From NCBI GenBank assembly GCA_035048495.1, contig CM068543.1, positions 26,153,751-26,217,750 of the forward strand: 64,000 nucleotides of DNA, read 5' to 3'. The position numbers and the translations under genes were made by a program. This document shows, in pieces, positions 1 to 10,250 of the stretch. A model generated the notes under the pieces. It saw nothing but the letters and a program-made list of their open reading frames with translations. It ran no database searches and had not been told where the DNA came from. Every line of letters begins with the position of its first letter. Position 1 is the stretch's first letter. This DNA comes from Euptelea pleiosperma (lineage: Eukaryota; Streptophyta; Magnoliopsida; Ranunculales; Eupteleaceae).

Positions 1-98
1 TTTTTACGAGTTTCGGTCCGAAATTTAAAACCCCAGTGGAAGATCCCATGAATGGTTCATTTTGTTAAATTCTAGCTCTTTTGCTTTTCATATTGCAG

Positions 99-676
99 CT
101 CTCACCACAGCTTTATTCCCTTGTGTGACTTTCGGACAGATCGCCGAGGTTCTGGATGGTGGTCACACAAGTAAGTAATTAATCACTGAACTGAACAATG
201 AATCCTTTCATGAACTGCTAATTCAGAATTCACGTGTTTTTGTTGTTGTTAATGCAGCTTGTGCTACTAGTGGAATTATCTATGTGTTCACGCCTTGTTT
301 CATGTCACACGGATATCGCAGAAAGTTAAGGCGGAGGTATGGATTAGTTGAGGCACCAGCCTCAGATTGGATCACTCACTCTGTATTCGAATTCTGCAGT
401 CTTTGCCAAGAATATAGAGAACTCAACAACCGAGGAGTAAATCCTGCACTTGGTAATAACCATGTCCATGGCCGATCTAGCTCATGTTCTTTGCTTTTCG
501 TATAATGTTTCATGTTTTTTATGGATATTTTTCAAGTTCTCTTTTTTTTTTTTTTGGTTAAGTAGGAGTTCATACATGGATTTCGTATTGCAGGATGGCA
601 TGGAAATATGAATAATCATCAAAATGAAGTAAATCAATCTATCATGGTGGCTCCCAAGAATCAAATCATGAAGTAA
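99..676 (+). CDS. PLAC8 / plant cadmium resistance (PCR)-like protein, 3' three exons (5' partial)
   Basis: Exons 99-170, 258-452 and 594-676 join in phase (117 codons with the TAA stop); the first exon lies left of the window. Acceptors are TTGCAG, ATGCAG and TTGCAG; donors are GTAAGT and GTAATA. The protein shows the PLAC8 core: PCVTFGQIAEVLDGG, a hydrophobic stretch (GIIYVFTPCFMSHGY), a basic RRKLRRRYGL run, then [14 protein letters not shown] and GWHGN. PLAC8/PCR proteins are small membrane proteins linked to Cd/Zn tolerance or, as CNR/fw2.2, to organ size. The usual CC-x(4)-CPC motif is reduced to LTTALFPC, which points to a PCR8/9-like subfamily rather than the metal-resistance type (inference). 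Exon 2 is 72 nt, the same as in the neighbouring minus-strand PCR gene. Family is certain; substrate is not. Confidence 0.9.
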
Positions 677-938
677 AAAAGGGATGTCAATGAGCCAACA
701 ACTGCAGCAATCGCTGTTGCTTGACCAATCTAGTGTGAATCAGGAACAGACCTAATCCATTTATTCAGCTGTTGTTTTGTTAGCTGTAATTAATTTCTGG
801 ATTCATCAAGGTATTCTACAATTTGTTTGTAATAATAGAAAATTGCTCCCTCCATCTTCTTTTGTTTTGTGAACTTGTGAGACCTAAGAGTGTGCCACGT
901 GGCATTTTGAGTGATCAACAGACGTGACAGGTATTAGT

Positions 939-1333
939 CAAGGTTTAAAGGAGGCCGTTTTAACGGTTAAACGGACTGGGGGCGTTACCGTTTAAACGGC
1001 CGTTAAAACGGATGGAAAAGGTCAGGGGCAAAAATGGAAAAAAAAGGAAAAAAATGGATTTTAACGGTTTTAACGATTTTAACGGAAAAAAACGGAAAAA
1101 GTGGCGCTGAAATTCAAATTTTGAAATTTGAAAAAAAAAAAAAAAAAAAACGGAATTTAACGGTTTTAACAGCCGTTTTTTTCACAAAATTTTTCAAAAT
1201 TAAACGGCTGTTTAAATGATTTTAACGGCCGTTAAAACAAAAAAACGGCCATTTTTTTCGAAACCGATAAAACAGGTTTAAACGGAAACGGGCTTGGGAC
1301 GTTACCGTTTAAACGGCCGTTTTTAAAACCATG
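939..1333. mobile_element. hAT-like MITE, family A copy 1 (internally repetitive, AACGGCCGTT motif)
   Basis: The element starts CAAGGTTTAAAGG and ends TTTTTAAAACCATG. It is flanked by the 8-bp target duplication GTATTAGT (931-938 and 1334-1341). The interior is made of variants of CGTTTAAACGGCCGTTAAAACGG, so the whole element is quasi-palindromic. An 8-bp duplication is typical of hAT transposons. No coding capacity. A second copy lies at 36262-36637 with its own target duplication. Confidence 0.88.
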
Positions 1334-1463
1334 GTATTAGTGTCCAACACTACAGGTTTCCTTAGTGGAAATTTTTTGATGGAGAGGACTTTTGATGCAG
1401 TCTATGTAGAGGACTCTCGTGGGCCCTTCATATATAACACATTTGATGGGCTTACTAAACTAA

Positions 1464-1665
1464 TGGATGTTCAGTCCACACCTTGGTGGATATAAATAAC
1501 AAAAATCAGCCTAATTAGTTATTTCTAGCCATAGATTTTAGCACTTTTTTTAGGATTGATTCTAGCCAGTGGACCCAAGAATTTTTTATTTTTTCTGGTA
1601 CAAGAAATTATCAATCAGGCTGATTTTTAGTGTGTATAGCCCACCAATGGGTGGGCTCAATATCC
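1464..1665. repeat. Hairpin MITE-like repeat, family F copy 1
   Basis: Long imperfect terminal inverted repeats: left GGATGTTCAGTCCACACC with ACAAAAATCAGCCTAATTAG further in; the right end, read in reverse complement, gives GGATATTGAGCCCACCC and CTAAAAATCAGCCTGATTG. Single arms of the same family recur at 3877-3985 and 5893-5990. No target duplication could be fixed. Confidence 0.55.
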
Positions 1666-2198
1666 TCCTGGATCCGCCACTGGGCCCACAACCCACAAGA
1701 GTTCTCTATGGCTGTTTTGGAATAAATATTTAATAATGAGTTAAAGTCTTTTTTCATATTTTTATTTTATTGTGAAAGTGTCATTAAAGTCTCATGTTAT
1801 GTACCGTGAAGGAGAAGTAAGTTTTCTCTTTATAAGATAGTATATTTAATTTAGAAATATATTTTTAACAATGGAGTCCCGAAGACCAGAAGCAAGTGAA
1901 TTCATACTTGGTAGCACTACAGATGTTTGCAGCATTTGTGTGTGTTTCCGGGCACAACATCCAACAAATATTTGCATTACACCCAATCAATTTTGCCAAA
2001 AAGTGGTCTAATGTTTGCAGCCAAAAACAGGAAACTTTATAAAGGACGTTATAATGCTCCAAGTAGGGCCGTCACGATACGAGTTGAGGCATAAGGAGAA
2101 AACTCTAATTAACCATGGCCGAGCAGGGTTGCATCTGCCCCTCGATTCTGAACTACCGAGGGTTGTATAGGCCCCTCGATAGTTCAACACCAAGGGGC

Positions 2199-2200
<2 letters not shown>

Positions 2201-2230
<30 letters not shown>
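2201..2230. repeat. (GA)n microsatellite
   Basis: Uninterrupted GA dinucleotide run of about 30 bp in the intergenic space between the two convergent PCR genes. Confidence 0.95.
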
Positions 2231-2233
<3 letters not shown>

Positions 2234-2341
2234 GTCTTAGGAATTCAATTGAAAATCACAGACCCAACAAATCAAGTAAATTAAAATCAATTTGTCACCA
2301 ACTTCATACACAACAACCAACCATTACATAATTCACACAAG

Positions 2342-2490
2342 CTATCGGTTCATCCCTCCTAGCACCAACGGAGGCTTTGCGGCCACACGACTCTCTCTTT
2401 CTACATTCCCATGCCACCCTACAAATTCAAAGCACCAAAAAGCAAAGTAAAACACAATTTCACAAACTCACAGATGCAATATTAATTGTG

Positions 2491-2540
<50 letters not shown>

Positions 2541-3462
2541 ATGGACATGTCGAACCCATGTTTCTTAAGCTCTCTGTACTCTTGACATAAGGCACATTCC
2601 TCGCAACAACAATGAATGAAGCAATCTGTGCATGGGCTTTCCTCCAAGAAATACTGTCCTCTCAATTTCGATCGATAAAAACATGAGTACATACACGAAC
2701 AACCCGTTACGCACAGGATTAATGTGTAAAGTGCTCCGCTCACTCCACATGCTGCTCACACATTCCATGATCAACACAAATGATAATCAATCACTATTAC
2801 TCCCCGTCGTGAACATTACGAAAAAGTACTTTAATTATTATTATTATCTTTGACTTATACACGTTGATCCTCTATCGACGATCGCAGAGATCGTCGATAA
2901 ATCAATCAATCAATCCCACCTTATTCCCCAAAGTGAACATTACAAAAGTACTCCAATTGTTATTATTATTTTCTCGTGACTTACACGTAGATCCTCCGCC
3001 ATCGTCGATGAATCAATCAATCCCATTATTATCCCCAAAGTGGACATTAAAAACTTAATTCAATTATTATTATTTTATTTTTTTTCGTGACTTACAGGTC
3101 GATCCTCTATCGACGATCTCCGCGATCCGGCCAAATGTAACACATGGGCACCAGCATGTCAAGCAACCTGTAAAAGGCAATTCTGATTAAGAAGAGAAGT
3201 AGTGAATCTATTGATGTAAATATGAAGAAATGCGCTCACAACTGCTAATATCGCTGCAGCAATCGCAGAGGCCAGTGGACCAAGGAACTGGAGATTGAGA
3301 TAGAATGTGAATGGCGGTTGGAGAGTTGAATTGGTTTGTCGAATTCACTGGAATGCCGGTGGCTGTTGGTGGGTAATCGAAATGGGGAGGCTGTGGAGGC
3401 GCTGAGGGCAGTGGAGATGCTGGTGCGTCCTTCTGAATGTCTTTTGTGTTAGAAGAATACAT
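2342..3462 (-). CDS. PLAC8 / plant cadmium resistance (PCR) protein, complete, four exons
   Basis: Minus-strand exons 3462-3240, 3167-3096, 2751-2539 and 2418-2342 total 585 nt (194 aa plus stop) with every junction in phase. Donors are GTGAGC, GTAAGT and GTCTCT. Residues 1-70 are Pro/Ser/Gln-rich and probably cytosolic. The core carries [13 protein letters not shown] (about 75-87), [14 protein letters not shown], a Cys-rich hydrophobic segment ([19 protein letters not shown]), [22 protein letters not shown] and C-terminal GWHGN. This is the canonical PCR layout, with both the CC-x(2)-CWCPC and CxxC-CC motifs. Family members are plasma-membrane proteins involved in Cd/Zn export or cell-number regulation. 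The start is the first Met of an open exon, preceded by a GA-rich leader (3463-3490). Intron 3 opens directly into a (CT)n tract, and intron 2 holds decayed copies of the exon 2 end. Confidence 0.93.
2495..2537. repeat. (GA)n microsatellite at an exon 3 donor site
   Basis: About 43 bp of AG repeats on +. Read on the minus strand it is a (CT)n tract that begins at the donor GT of PCR exon 3, so length changes abut the splice site. Confidence 0.9.
2780..3127 (-). repeat. Tandem triplication (about 110-bp unit) covering the PCR exon 2 end and intron 2
   Basis: Three successive units share, on +, AATCAATCAATCCC, CCCCAAAGTG(G/A)ACATTA, an ATTATTATT stretch, CGTGACTTACA and GATCCTC(T/C)(A/G)(T/C)C plus the inverted motif ATCGTCGAT. 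The unit nearest 3096-3127 contains the real exon 2 end and its donor GTAAGT; the other two are decayed copies inside intron 2. Unit limits are approximate (2780-2898, 2899-3009, 3010-3127). Confidence 0.8.
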
Positions 3463-3814
3463 GTTTGAAGAGAGAGAGATAGAGAGAGTTAATGGCGGAA
3501 ATTTTGGTTTTCAGTTGTTTAGTTGGGACTTGGTTCATAAGGAGAAGAAAAGGCGGGATTTTTGAAGTCAAACGGCGTCAGGTACGTGCGGTTTGACAAC
3601 GGCCCACTCCACGTGTCTGGAATCCGGATATCTTATTTGGGAAAATTTTTCTAACGGATGATTGTAGTGTCCATGGTGGACGCAAAAGGCGTCCAATACT
3701 AATATAGTCGTGCCACGTGTAATAGGGAAACCTGGAGACAGTACCAACCGGTTTTCAACGCTTTTGGTGAGGGAAATTTTTTAAGCGGCGGGATTAGGAG
3801 TACATATCGATTGA

Positions 3815-4045
3815 GCAGATGACGGACCACAGTATAGACACTTGGCAGACTTTTAATTAAAGATCACTGACCGTATGGATGTTTAGCCCATCCCTAGGTG
3901 AACTTTCTTACCAAAAATCAGTCTGATTAGTGATTTCTAAGCGTTCAGTTGTGGGTTGATTTTTAACCGTAGAATTTGAGCATTATTTAAGGAACATGGC
4001 TAAGAATATGCCACGTGGCTTATATTGTGGTCCGTTATCAACTTT
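3815..4045. repeat. Inverted-repeat MITE-like element enclosing a family F arm
   Basis: The left arm GACGGACCACAGTATAGAC with CACTTGGCA is mirrored by right-side GCCACGTGGCTTATATTGTG and GTCCGTTATC. A family F half-element (GGATGTTTAGCCC... at 3877-3985) lies in the middle. Boundaries are approximate; no target duplication was identified. Confidence 0.45.
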
Positions 4046-4092
4046 GCTGACGGACGTCTGCATATCGGTTAAGAAAGACAGAAACCCGTTCA

Positions 4093-4272
4093 GAGAAAAT
4101 TTTTGAAGCGGCGGAAATTTAGAAGCAGGGATAATGCGCCAATGATATTGCGCCAGGTACACCTAAGTGTAAGGGCAAGGATACTTCGCCAGATTAACCC
4201 TGGCGTACCTGACGCAATATCATTGGCACACGATCACTGCTTCTAAATTTCGGCGGCTTCAAAAAATTTCTC
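4093..4272. mobile_element. Hairpin MITE (AAAATTTTTGAAGC family), copy 1
   Basis: A near-perfect palindrome of about 180 bp. It opens GAGAAAATTTTTGAAGCGGC and closes GGCGGCTTCAAAAAATTTCTC. Inner arms pair over AATTTAGAAGCAG and GCCAATGATATTGCGCCAGGT. Superfamily not assigned because the target duplication is unclear. A related element lies 56 bp downstream. Confidence 0.7.
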
Positions 4273-4328
4273 CACATAAACATAGTCCTCAACTCCAGCT
4301 AGGACCCACTAGAGTGGGCCACTAGGAG

Positions 4329-4484
4329 GAGAAAATTTTTGAAGCAGCAGGATTTTTAAGCACCGAGCATGCTCCAATGATGGCGTGCATGCACCCATGG
4401 TTACTTTTTAAAACCAAAGCCAAAATCATAGGTATATCTGGCGCTCTATAACTGAAGCATTACCGCTGCTTCAAAAAATTTCGC
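4329..4484. mobile_element. Hairpin MITE (AAAATTTTTGAAGC family), copy 2
   Basis: Same terminal inverted repeats as the copy at 4093 (GAGAAAATTTTTGAAGCAGC ... GCTGCTTCAAAAAATTTCGC) but a different interior. A similar single end, GGGAAATTTTTTAAGCGGCG, occurs at 3773. No coding content. Confidence 0.65.
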
Positions 4485-5164
4485 AGTTGGGAGTATTAGA
4501 GCAGAATTTTTATTTTTTTACTTTTTCTCTCACCCCTCGGACACTAGTCACCCCTCCACACGTGCCAAGATATAGAGCATAATTTGTTGTATGTACGTGT
4601 GTCCAATTAGGTAGAATCATATGTACCTAGTAGGTGAGAAACATGATTTGGCAGGAGACTATTATAAAATGTGACGAGGGACCCACGGCCATTTATAGAT
4701 GGCAGTACTTGATTGGACATAGATATCTGCATGGAAATATGTTCTGCACAAACACAAAAAGCATCAAAGTTTGAATGAAAAAATTGCTTCAAGACTTATC
4801 TTACGGTTCCAAGCATCCACTCCAATTCAAGGCGACCTTTCAATTACACAATCTAGTTGATTGCTCCCGCAAGGATGTTCCATACATATTTAAAATTCTA
4901 GGCATTTGTCCAACACCAAGTGCTGTGATCTGATTTGCTTGTTTCATTTTGTTGTGTTGTTGCTAGCCATTGATATCTATCATTTCCACCTGTTGTGATT
5001 GCATTTTGGGGAGATCATCTAAATCATAATCATGGTAACATGTAGCAAGATCTAGATCGTTAATAGTAAAACTTAATCAAGGGTTGAGATTGAACCCTGA
5101 CCTATTCACCCTTTTTGCCCTTTTCCCTTTAATTTCTTGACCCTTTCACGTTTCTCTGCTATAT

Positions 5165-5676
5165 GGTCTGTTTAGTACGTGAGAAAAAGAGTTCCGATAG
5201 CGAATATTTAGCCAGGCGAATATTATTTTGGCTAAATATTTGTTCATATCAATATTTAACAATGTTTGGTACATGTATGAGCTAGCTCACTTCAGCTTAC
5301 TTCATTTTCTTTCAATTTGAGTGGGTCCCACATATCAAAGTAAGTCAAAAATAGGTTGGGCGATTGCGGGAACCACATATTATGTCAAAGGATAGAAAAA
5401 ATTGATTTTTATCTTTTTTATATATTAAAAAACTAATTTTTATTAAAAATAGTGATTTTCCGGCGAGAAAATAAAATTTTCTCACCAAGGCATAATTGGC
5501 GTGAAAATATTTACACAGGGGGGGGGAGGTGATCAAATGTTTTCCCGCCGCGTAGGGCAAATATGTGGGCCCGGCTAAATATTTGCCGAGGGCAAGTGGC
5601 TACCAAACGTACCTAGACGAATATTAGCGCGCGCAAATATTTTATTTTTCCGCCGTGGTGCGTTACCAAACATGCC
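5165..5676. repeat. MITE-like element with GG(T/C)CATGTTTGGTA-type ends
   Basis: Left end GGTCTGTTTAGTACGTGAG. The right end in reverse complement is GGCATGTTTGGTAACGC. Motifs such as GCTAAATATTTG and GCGAATATTTAGCC recur in both halves in opposite orientation. This end type is common in plant MITEs. The target duplication is ambiguous. Confidence 0.45.
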
Positions 5677-5892
5677 CTAAATGTCATATGTCCATTTGAC
5701 AAATAACATGTGCCAAATTCTGGTGTACACAAGAGAGTAAAGGAACAGGAGTTATGACATGCGAAAAATGGGGCCTTTGGCCTTGTATTTTGGAAAAAAA
5801 TAAAATTAGATGCAGAGGACTTTGGAGTTTGGACGCAAGCTATGCAGAGGGCTCTCTTGGCCCTACATAGCTCATTATTTGGGCCCACTAAT

Positions 5893-5990
5893 CGCATGCA
5901 TGGATGTTTAGCATACCCATTGTTGGATATACATACCAAAAATCATTCTGACTGGTTTTCTCTAACCATAGAATTTAGCACTTTTCAAGG
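5893..5990. repeat. Family F MITE arm (half element)
   Basis: GCATGGATGTTTAGCATACCC followed by ACCAAAAATCATTCTGACTGG matches the left arms at 1464 and 3877. The 90 bp upstream (GATGCAGAGGACTTTGG..., 5811) also resemble 1390-1460, so the shared unit is longer than one arm. Confidence 0.5.
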
Positions 5991-6088
5991 CCAAGAGACA
6001 TTCATCCACTAAGGCCTGTATGATGATCAACAAAAAGTTTTACAGAAAAAGATAGGAATTTGTATGTTGGAAAGAGTTGATACAGAAA

Positions 6089-8013
6089 ACTTTTAGGGAA
6101 AATTATTACTTGAGGGGCCGTAACTTTGCAATTACGGCCCTTCACATGCATATGGTGCTTTGTTCGGCTAACAAGGGGTGACTTTTTCGAACATTGCCCC
6201 GGCACCCCCAAATACACTGTGCGAAGCACATTTGTTCCACCTTTACCCTTTAGCCTATGTTATAGATTCAATTTTGCAAGAGTAGCTTCAGTGTACGATC
6301 CCATCAGTCACAGGTTCAGCGTCAAGTCTCCAGACCTCTAATGGCTCTAATGGAGAAAAAAACCCTCTGTGCTCAGTTATTTGTTCGTTGAAGATGAAGA
6401 CAAAGCAACCACCAAGAGTCCAAGACGAATCCACAAATCAGCCACATAACAAAAGTGGAAGACAAAAAGGTGTAAAGGCCGCCAACTTCAATGCTTCCAT
6501 TTCAATTAGGATTTCCATTAGGATTCATCTTTTCAATATTAAAACCTAAACCAGAAGTAACCATTAATTTGATTAGGTTAAACACCTTGTTTGATTGTTT
6601 ATCTATTATTTTTTGAGTTTATTACGCAAACTGAGATCAGAATTTAAAGAAATATAACATACAAGATTATGAAAAAAGGAAGTTATTAAGAGCGAGTAAA
6701 AATACAAACTGGTAAAAAGAAACAACCAAAATATAAATTTCAAACCCCAACCTGTCAATATGATTATGTTTATCTAAGATAGAACATAAATGAACTTCTC
6801 TAATGCAATTTTCTTTTTATCTCAGATCAACTAATCGCCGCATTCAGTTCATCTAAATACTTAGAAATGCAGCTTATTACAGGTGGAACCAAGTCAAACA
6901 CAGGCTCAACCCCAAATGAATTTTCATGGGGAGACTGGCCCGATAATTTATCATCATTACAGTGGCCCCAAAGATCAGCAATAAGTAATTATAAATGGCT
7001 ATACTTGTTCTGGTTTACCTTGTTAAATCTATTTTCAAAGTTTTTACGATCTTCGGTTTTTGGTACTGTTTCTACCATATTGTGAATCAAGTAAAAAAAA
7101 ATATCGGTTTACAAATCTAATAAAAAAAGTACCATTTTTTAAAAATAGATATCTTGCCATATTCACGAGAGATTACTATAAAGCCATTGGAAGGGACCCA
7201 AAGCGCTAGGACAAACCCCTTGAATTCTACCCCTGGCCGGAGAGATTCATGATTGAAGAGGGCAATGCCCACTTCCATCTCTTGCCATTTGAGGTGTGGA
7301 TTTCAATTAACTTACAGTGAGATTAAAAGATGGCATTTCAATTAATTAACTTACAATGATGATTTACTCTAGTAAAAGAAGCAAATGGAAATAAATATTG
7401 TTTGTTGGGTAAATGATCAAATATCGACACGTCACCAAACTGCTTGTATATATGCCTCTTTTGCCTTGCAATCGACCCAAAATATACTCTTTATACACCA
7501 ATTTTCACCATTTAAAGAGTGCTTCTGAAAATGGTCAACAACCCATTTTTCAAATTTTTTTTAATGCTCATTGCTGCCCAAAAATCTACCCTTGTTTTGG
7601 TTGTGAGGTTAGACCTGACCTTTTGACCCTCTAGTTGTTATGCTTAGAGAAAAAGAGAGAAGGAGCCGTTACTTGAGACAGAAGAGACTGGAGAATGAGA
7701 GATCTCCTTCCTTTTTGCTCTGGTTCTTTTTTCCTTAACTTCAACTCTCACTGAGTAGAGACGATGAGCTCCTGTTTTCTCATCTTTTAAAAAAAAAAGA
7801 ATAGAAAAAAGCTGAACCTACATTGAACTCATGTACGAGCTACAAAAGGTAAAAAGGGAAGCAAGAATCGAAAACTAGCCTTGTACAGTAAAATTAGGGG
7901 TGCCAGGCCAAAGTTTCAAAAAGGCACCCCCTTTCAGCCGAACAAACTGCCATATGGTTGTCTTGGGCTATAATTGCAAAGTTATGGCCCCTAAGGTAAT
8001 TTTCCCATTTTTT
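6089..8013. repeat. Pair of inverted repeats (6089-6222 and 7882-8013) about 1.7 kb apart
   Basis: The left arm GGGAAAATTATTACTTGAGG...GGCCGTAACTTTGCAATTA...TTGTTCGGCTAACAAGGGGTG is matched in reverse complement by 7882-8013 (GGGGTGCC..., CAGCCGAACAAAC, ATAATTGCAAAGTTATGGCC, TTTTCCCA). Next to both arms, GATCAA(C/T)AAAAAGTTTTACA occurs in the same (direct) orientation (6026 and 8037). The DNA between the arms (6223-7881) has no recognisable gene. Confidence 0.6.
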
Positions 8014-8019
8014 ATGACA

Positions 8020-10016
8020 TTTAGGTTATGTAGGGTGATCAATAAAAAGTTTTACAGAAAACTGATTTATATGTTAAAAATGATTGATTCAAAAAAGTCT
8101 TATGACATTTATGCAATGCATAGAAATTGTTTATTTGACGACAACACACTTTGTTCATTTACAAGTGATGAAAATGATTTTTCGAATAATGACAATAGAC
8201 TGGCTTGAAAGGAAATGCTTTTAGATGTCTCAAGTTATCTAATAAGGAGTAGACAATCATGATATGAGTCCAGAAGTAGATTCTCAGGCTGTAAAAAGAT
8301 GCAAACTAATACATGAATAATGAATTCTAGCTACATAAGTAGTAGAAAAAATCCAGATTGTCAAAATAATTCTAACTAGCCAACATAAACTATGGAGAAA
8401 TTGGTTAACCCTTCAAATCTTTGTGGTAAAGGCCCCTACCATGATAATAATCCACGACATTAATGAGTTGCTGAAAATATTTCCTAGTTTCATCCTCCCT
8501 ATGCTTGCTCCCATGGTTGACTTTAAGAATCAAAGATCCGATGAAGCGCTATTACAAAATCACACCTACGCAAATGCAGGGTTGGATGCATGCCCACTAG
8601 CCAAACATGCATGAATGTACAACTAGTAATTCATCTGTTAAAAACCCATCAAAACTAAATAATTAGAAAAAATAAATAATATTCGCTTTCCCAACTCAAT
8701 ATTATATTTTACCTATCAACATTAAAAAAAAAAGATTCATGCTACATCAAGTTTATCAACAAGTAATTAATAGTCTAAATCCATCATCCATATGTGAGAA
8801 TTAAAAGTAGTTTGTCAACAAGCATCATTTCATACAAGTTCTAATTATTTGTAAAATGCTCTCCTAAACATACATCACCAATTTTTTTTACGTAGTGTAT
8901 CTAATATCTTTATTTTCTTTTGTACACCACTTCTAATGAATATTTCAATATCCACTAGATCTCCTTACGATTCCAAATGCATCACTCAGATACTCATCAA
9001 TCTTCATTATTTATTCTCGTAATATTATTTACATTGACGTGAGATCAATGACCTCTCTAAGGTTCACCAATTTAGAATACAAATTATTGACGACAATTTT
9101 CTTGGTAACAGTTGGAGTTGACATGCTAGCACTTTCTTCAATATATTCCAGGTTTAGATCCTCCCCTACTCCTGACAATCGTATCCTACATCGTTCTTAT
9201 CTACATTTATGCAATCAAGTCCACCAACTAAAAAGCTTCTTGTGACATGATGGTTGTCAATGATGATCACTAAACTATTGAAATCCCATCTCACACCTCT
9301 ACTCTGGAATGCTGTGAACTTTTCTTTAGATTTTTTCAATAGCATACAGTTTACCATGGGATTCAAGAATATCACACATCAATAGGAAATATACAAAAAG
9401 ATTAAAACAATACTAGATTGGTTTTGCCAATATCTCATCCCACCAATCCCACTTTTACATTTTAATTGAAGAAAATTCTTATATTTGATATTTATTGTCC
9501 GTAGTCGACTATCAATATGTGCCTTTGTTATTTTTTTTTTTATAGTTTTTTTGTAAAATAGCATCACTCACAACTTTATATGCTCACGAGTCCCAAAAAT
9601 TACCATGTTTGAAGCTTTTTATTTTTTGTTTTATAAATATATCAATGAGGACATAAAATGTACGTGGTTTCCTTTTTTATTCATTTATATTCCTAGTTGT
9701 TTCTCCTTATGATCCATGGCTATTGTTGTTAAAATTAGACATCCAGCAAAGAACACAAATAAATATAATTAAGGGCAAAAACATATAGATAATAAGAACA
9801 ATTATAACAAAAAATAACTATTTATGTCATGCTAAATCATACATAGTCTCAACAATCGTACTTCTATCAATAAGTGCATTTACAACTAAAGCAACCATTT
9901 ATGATTTATTTTTACGTTGTTTATACTCATTGTACATTTTTAGCCACAACATCCATAAATTTGACTCATCTAGTTTGTTCTTCTCTAAGCGTTGGTTACA
10001 TTTAACTAGATGTAAT
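8020..10016. other. AT-rich intergenic DNA, no gene recognised
   Basis: Only short, low-complexity reading frames in all six frames and no conserved domain. The right part may belong to the element that carried the PIF/Harbinger remnant just to its right. Confidence 0.6.
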
Positions 10017-10250
10017 TGATACTTCTTCTTGATCTCCAGCAGATACCTGAAGTTCTTGGTCAACTTCTTCTAGCAATGGATCATTTGGATCGACATCTAT
10101 GATGTGGTTGTGTAGCACAAACATGTCAAGACTATTTTCACTTATGCCTTGAATGTAAAATGAATTAATTAACAGATAACATTGACCACCTCTTATTCAC
10201 CACCTCAAGATGGCATAATTTGGCTTCAGATTAAATAGTAAAGTCATAGC
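10017..10250 (-). pseudogene. PIF/Harbinger-type transposase remnant (C-terminal DDE_Tnp_4 region)
   Basis: On the minus strand, short pieces in shifting frames resemble the end of a PIF/Harbinger transposase: a KRWSML block, an FTFKA-x-VKIVLTC block, then FVLHNHIIDVDPNDPLLEEV followed by DQELQ. The family typically ends with a helix of the form QxxIVxACxxLHNHI followed by an acidic tail. At least one frameshift and stops separate the pieces, so it cannot be functional. Upstream catalytic D and E residues were not found. Assignment is by motif recognition only. Confidence 0.6.

Noticed and set aside
939..1333. Mutator-like element with 9-bp duplication (GGTATTAGT)
   Set aside because: The extra G is also the last base of the element end CCATG in both family A copies, and families C and D give 8 bp, so 8-bp hAT-type duplication is the consistent reading.
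9039..9567. Small frames possibly from a transposase partner gene (Myb-like) of the PIF element
   Set aside because: No recognisable helix-turn-helix residues; too short and stop-rich to support.
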